A stretch of DNA of 17,797 nt, from assembly GCA_023666975.1 (NCBI GenBank), contig JAMPAW010000063.1, positions 1 through 17,797 on the forward strand, given 5' to 3'. Every line of letters starts with the position of its first letter. Positions within the stretch are counted from its first letter, which is position 1. The position numbers and the translations under genes are program-made. Shown piece by piece: positions 15,210 to 17,797 of the stretch. The DNA comes from Clostridium sp. (lineage in GTDB: Bacteria; Bacillota_A; Clostridia; Lachnospirales; Lachnospiraceae). Below the pieces are notes generated by a model. It was not told the DNA's origin. It ran no database searches and saw only the letters and a list, made by a program, of their open reading frames with translations.

Positions 15210-15518
15210 ATGGAAAAGACCGCTACATTGAATTTAAGGGTGAATCCAAATGTGAAACAACGTGCAGAGGAGGTGTTGTCACGTTTGGGCATTCCAATGT
15301 CAACCGCTATAGATATGTATCTCAATCAAATATCATTGACCGGAGGGATTCCGTTTGCAATCACATTGCCAAATGCTCCGGCAGCTCTTAATGCAGACCT
15401 GATGAACACAGAGGAAATTCATGCAAAATTAAAGGAAGGATATGACGAGATACGAGCGGGCAGAGTGCAGGAGGCTGTTTCTGCATTCGCAGATTTTCGG
15501 GAGAAGCATCAGATATGA
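15210..15518 (+). CDS. RelB/DinJ-family antitoxin
   Basis: This 102-residue protein has a ribbon-helix-helix N-terminus (TATLNLRVNP beta strand at 4-13, then helix KQRAEEVLSRLG and MSTAIDMYLNQI). This is typical of RelB/DinJ antitoxins that bind operator DNA and neutralise a RelE-type toxin. IPFAITLPNAP (47-57) is the family's usual linker, and the acidic-amphipathic C-terminal half (about 60-102) would wrap the toxin. It overlaps the toxin start by 4 bases (ATGA at 15515-15518), the standard order for autoregulated pairs. It has a strong ribosome site and a candidate palindromic operator upstream. It lies between the ABC fragment and rmlA, and has no obvious part in glycan synthesis. Confidence 0.88.
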   Translation: MEKTATLNLRVNPNVKQRAEEVLSRLGIPMSTAIDMYLNQISLTGGIPFAITLPNAPAALNADLMNTEEIHAKLKEGYDEIRAGRVQEAVSAFADFREKHQI

Positions 15519-15829
15519 AAAAGTATACTGTAAAAATTACAGACAGAGCATTGGCTGATATGGAAGAAATTTACAGTTATATTGCTATACAGCTGCAGGC
15601 ACCAGAAAATGCAATGCGACAGTATAATCGGATTGCAAAGTCAATTGAAGGGCTGGACATGTTTGCAGAAAGGATAAAGCCTATGGAGTCTGAACAAGAG
15701 TTGATAATGGAACTGAGACAGCTGGTAGTAGACAATTATTCGGTTTTCTATTTGATTGAGGATAAAACAGTTTTTGTTACAAGAGTGCTTTACAGTGCTT
15801 CTGATATTTCAAAGCGGCTATTGGAATGA
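15515..15829 (+). CDS. RelE/ParE-superfamily toxin
   Basis: This 104-residue protein is of RelE/ParE type. It begins with YTVKITDRALADMEEIYSYI (4-23), the helix-bearing start of the family, and ends with LRQLVVDNYSVFYLIEDKTVFVTRVLYSASD, the central beta-sheet and the usual R-V-L-Y tail. RelE members cut ribosome-bound mRNA; ParE members poison gyrase. The family boundary cannot be settled from motifs here. The gene overlaps its antitoxin by 4 bases. Such pairs stabilise accessory DNA against loss, which fits a spot beside an exchanged glycan cassette. No frameshift is seen, so it should be intact. Confidence 0.85.
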   Translation: MKKYTVKITDRALADMEEIYSYIAIQLQAPENAMRQYNRIAKSIEGLDMFAERIKPMESEQELIMELRQLVVDNYSVFYLIEDKTVFVTRVLYSASDISKRLLE

Positions 15830-15837
15830 AACAGTGC

Positions 15838-15861
15838 TTATCTTTGCCATATTTAAGATAA
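15838..15861. repeat. AT-rich inverted repeat between toxin and rmlA
   Basis: TTATCTT (15838-15844) and AAGATAA (15855-15861) are perfect 7-base arms around a 10-base loop. The stem is AT-only apart from one pair and has no T-tract after it, so a weak terminator or regulatory site is possible but not shown. Confidence 0.3.
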
Positions 15862-15939
15862 AATGTCTGGAAAAGAGAATAAAAGTTCAAGGGAATCAGA
15901 TATATAGAAAAATTTCCGAATCAAGGGGGACACTATCCT

Positions 15940-16836
15940 ATGAAAGGTATCATTCTTGCGGGAGGCTCCGGCACGAGGCTCTACCCGCTCACAAAGGTGA
16001 CCAGCAAGCAGCTGCTGCCGGTCTATGACAAGCCCATGATCTATTACCCGATGGCCGTTCTGATGAGCGCGGGCATCCGGGATATTCTGATCATCTCCAC
16101 AGAGCAGGACACACCGAGGTTTTCAGAACTTTTGGGTGATGGGCACCAGTTTGGGGTCAGCCTGTCCTATGCCATACAGCCCTCGCCCGACGGACTGGCG
16201 CAGGCATTTATAATCGGGGATAGCTTTATCGGAGACGACACGGTAGCGATGGTGCTGGGGGATAACATCTTTGCGGGGCACGGACTGAAAAAGCGCCTGC
16301 AGGCGGCGGTGCACAACGCACAGTCCGGGAAGGGCGCGACGGTGTTTGGCTATTATGTGGACGACCCGGAGAGGTTTGGCATTGTGGAGTTTGACGGGGA
16401 GGGACGGGCTGTTTCCATCGAGGAAAAGCCCGAAAAGCCGAAGAGCAACTACTGTGTGACCGGGCTTTATTTCTATGACAACCGGGTAGTAAAATATGCT
16501 AAAAACCTAAAACCGTCTGCGAGGGGAGAGCTGGAGATTACAGACTTAAACCGCATCTATTTAGAGCAGGGGGAATTGAATGTAGAGCTGTTAGGGCAGG
16601 GCTTTACATGGCTGGATACGGGAACGCATGAGAGTCTTGTGGAGGCAACAAATTTCGTCAAGACCGTGGAGACGCACCAGCACAGAAAGATCGCATGCCT
16701 TGAGGAAATCGCGTACTTAAATGGCTGGATATCGGAACAGGATGTGCGCATGGTCTACGAGGAACTGAAAAAGAACCAGTACGGCCAGTATTTAAAGGAT
16801 GTGCTGGACGGAAAATACCTGGATGTGCTGCACTGA
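15940..16836 (+). CDS. rfbA: Glucose-1-phosphate thymidylyltransferase (RmlA/RfbA)
   Basis: This cytoplasmic enzyme couples glucose-1-phosphate and dTTP to dTDP-glucose, the first step toward dTDP-rhamnose and related sugars. At 298 residues it has full family length. The nucleotide loop [11 protein letters not shown] (8-18), [10 protein letters not shown] (23-32), LGDN (106-109), EEKP (160-163) and the GELEITDLN segment are all intact. Ribosome site AAGGGGG (15923-15929) is 10 bases before the ATG. It is followed after 17 bases by rmlB. G+C is high (36 of 60 in 16261-16320) compared with the preceding module, so this appears to be backbone DNA. Confidence 0.97.
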   Translation: MKGIILAGGSGTRLYPLTKVTSKQLLPVYDKPMIYYPMAVLMSAGIRDILIISTEQDTPRFSELLGDGHQFGVSLSYAIQPSPDGLAQAFIIGDSFIGDDTVAMVLGDNIFAGHGLKKRLQAAVHNAQSGKGATVFGYYVDDPERFGIVEFDGEGRAVSIEEKPEKPKSNYCVTGLYFYDNRVVKYAKNLKPSARGELEITDLNRIYLEQGELNVELLGQGFTWLDTGTHESLVEATNFVKTVETHQHRKIACLEEIAYLNGWISEQDVRMVYEELKKNQYGQYLKDVLDGKYLDVLH

Positions 16837-16853
16837 GAAGAAAGGCGGAAAAA

Positions 16854-17797
16854 ATGACAGTAATTGTGACCGGCGGCGCCGGATTTATCGGAAGCAACTT
16901 TATCTTTTACATGTTGGAAAAATACAGGGACTACCGGATTGTCTGTATGGACAAGCTGACCTATGCAGGAAATCTTTCTACGCTGGAGGGCGTGATGAAA
17001 AATCCTTCCTTTCGCTTTGTAAGGGCGGATATCTGTGACCGTGAGGCAGTTGAGAGGCTCTTTGAGGAGGAGAAACCGGATATGGTGGTCAACTTCGCGG
17101 CGGAGACGCATGTGGATCGCTGCATTGAGGATCCGGAGGTCTTTTTGCAGACCAATATTATGGGAACGGCGGTGCTCATGGATGCCTGTCGGAAATACGA
17201 TGTTGCAAGATTCCATCAGGTGGGCACGGACGAGGTCTACGGGGAGCTGCCACTGGACAGACCTGAGCTGCTTTTTACGGAGGAGACGCCGCTCTGCGCA
17301 AGCAGTCCCTATAGCAGCTCCAAGGCGTCGGCGGATCTGCTGGCGCTGGCGTACCACCGCACCTACGGCCTGCCGGTGACGGTAAGTCGCTGTTCCAACA
17401 ATTACGGCCCTTACCAGTTTCCGGAGAAGCTGATTCCCCTGATGCTGATCAATGCATGGCAGGATAAGCCCCTTCCGGTTTATGGAGAGGGACTGAATGT
17501 CAGGGACTGGCTGTATGTGGAGGATCACTGCAGGGCGATTGACCTGATTCTGCACGAGGGACGCGTGGGAAATGTTTACAATATTGGCGGTCACAATGAG
17601 ATGAAAAATATTGACATCGTAAAAATCATTCAAAAAGAGCTTGAAAAGCCGGAGAGCCTTATTACCTATGTGACTGACCGCAAGGGGCATGATCTGCGCT
17701 ATGCCATTGATCCGGCGAAGATACATGCGGAGCTCGGCTGGCTGCCGGAGACAAAATTTGCGGACGGGATAAAAAAGACTATCCACTGGTATCTTGA
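16854..17797 (+). CDS. rfbB: dTDP-glucose 4,6-dehydratase (RmlB/RfbB), partial at window end
   Basis: This NAD-dependent SDR enzyme turns dTDP-glucose into dTDP-4-keto-6-deoxyglucose, the branch point to rhamnose, fucosamine-like and other deoxy sugars. GGAGFIG (7-13) binds NAD, TDE (125-127) and Y153/K157 in YSSSK are catalytic, and FAAETHVDRC (81-90) and NNYGPYQFP are typical. The first 314 codons are present; about 25 residues at the C-terminus lie beyond the window and no stop is seen. The ATG at 16854 follows GAAAGGCGG. The gene lies directly after rmlA in the usual order, and rmlC and rmlD would be expected next. Confidence 0.96.
   Translation, partial: MTVIVTGGAGFIGSNFIFYMLEKYRDYRIVCMDKLTYAGNLSTLEGVMKNPSFRFVRADICDREAVERLFEEEKPDMVVNFAAETHVDRCIEDPEVFLQTNIMGTAVLMDACRKYDVARFHQVGTDEVYGELPLDRPELLFTEETPLCASSPYSSSKASADLLALAYHRTYGLPVTVSRCSNNYGPYQFPEKLIPLMLINAWQDKPLPVYGEGLNVRDWLYVEDHCRAIDLILHEGRVGNVYNIGGHNEMKNIDIVKIIQKELEKPESLITYVTDRKGHDLRYAIDPAKIHAELGWLPETKFADGIKKTIHWYL

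Noticed and set aside
15089..15391. Open frame overlapping the ABC fragment and antitoxin gene
   Set aside because: It is an out-of-frame reading across two better-supported features.
16755..17786. 343-codon open frame on the minus strand opposite rmlA/rmlB
   Set aside because: It lies antisense to rmlA and rmlB, both with intact motifs. The frame is open only because of their G+C-rich codon pattern, and its translation resembles no family.
1..17797. CRISPR arrays, tRNA or rRNA genes, transposases, integrases
   Set aside because: I saw no regularly spaced repeats, cloverleaf-like tRNA sequences, rRNA sequence or transposase or integrase motifs in either strand.

Overview
This window is the inside of a surface-polysaccharide (capsule, exopolysaccharide or cell-wall glycan) biosynthesis locus. 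All recognisable genes are on the + strand and many overlap by 4 bases (ATGA). The gene families, AGGAGG-type ribosome binding sites, low to medium G+C and the RmlA/RmlB sequences suggest a clostridial Firmicute, most likely Lachnospiraceae-like. That assignment is an inference from style, not from a marker gene.

Layout. (1) 1-2690: a GT11-type fucosyltransferase-like glycosyltransferase, a hexapeptide O-acyltransferase and a WavE-family protein. (2) 2812-5570: a tight three-gene set made of a two-domain nucleotidyltransferase-like/kinase-like protein, a small capsule-type HAD phosphatase and a sugar-phosphate-type nucleotidyltransferase. It probably makes a nucleotide-activated phospho-substituent or unusual sugar. 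(3) 5571-7884: a conspicuously AT-rich pair, a second WavE-family protein and a probable glycosyltransferase. (4) 7885-8628: decayed DNA holding the first ~38 codons of a KdsC-like HAD phosphatase and the remains of an unrecognised gene. (5) 8631-10373: an ABC exporter/flippase. (6) 10517-14850: the most unusual part. A PurF-like phosphoribosyltransferase domain is fused to an unrecognised N-terminal domain. It is followed by a NeuA-like cytidylyltransferase, a DRE-TIM (HMG-CoA lyase/4-hydroxy-2-oxovalerate aldolase-like) enzyme, a broken KdsB-like cytidylyltransferase and a second NeuA-like cytidylyltransferase. (7) 14915-15152: a second, truncated copy of the 3' end of the ABC transporter. 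(8) 15210-15829: a RelB/DinJ-RelE/ParE toxin-antitoxin pair. (9) 15940-17797: rmlA and rmlB (rmlB runs off the end), with much higher G+C.

How it fits together. RmlA/RmlB supply dTDP-4-keto-6-deoxyglucose, the precursor of dTDP-rhamnose and related sugars. The glycosyltransferases, WavE proteins and acyltransferase build and decorate the repeat unit. The ABC protein probably flips or exports lipid-linked glycan. The 10517-14850 genes look like a module for making and CMP-activating an acidic, ulosonic-like sugar, with an aldolase of the DRE-TIM family where NeuB or KdsA would be expected. No NeuB, KdsA, polymerase or initiating transferase lies in the window.

The region is a mosaic. Module 6 sits between two ~95% identical copies of the ABC transporter's 3' end, and the downstream flank has a toxin-antitoxin pair. 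Base composition swings strongly (17 of 60 G/C in 7321-7380; 36 of 60 in 16261-16320), and there are three decayed segments. This is what repeated cassette exchange at a glycan locus would leave. No rRNA, tRNA, CRISPR array, transposase or recognisable insertion sequence was seen.
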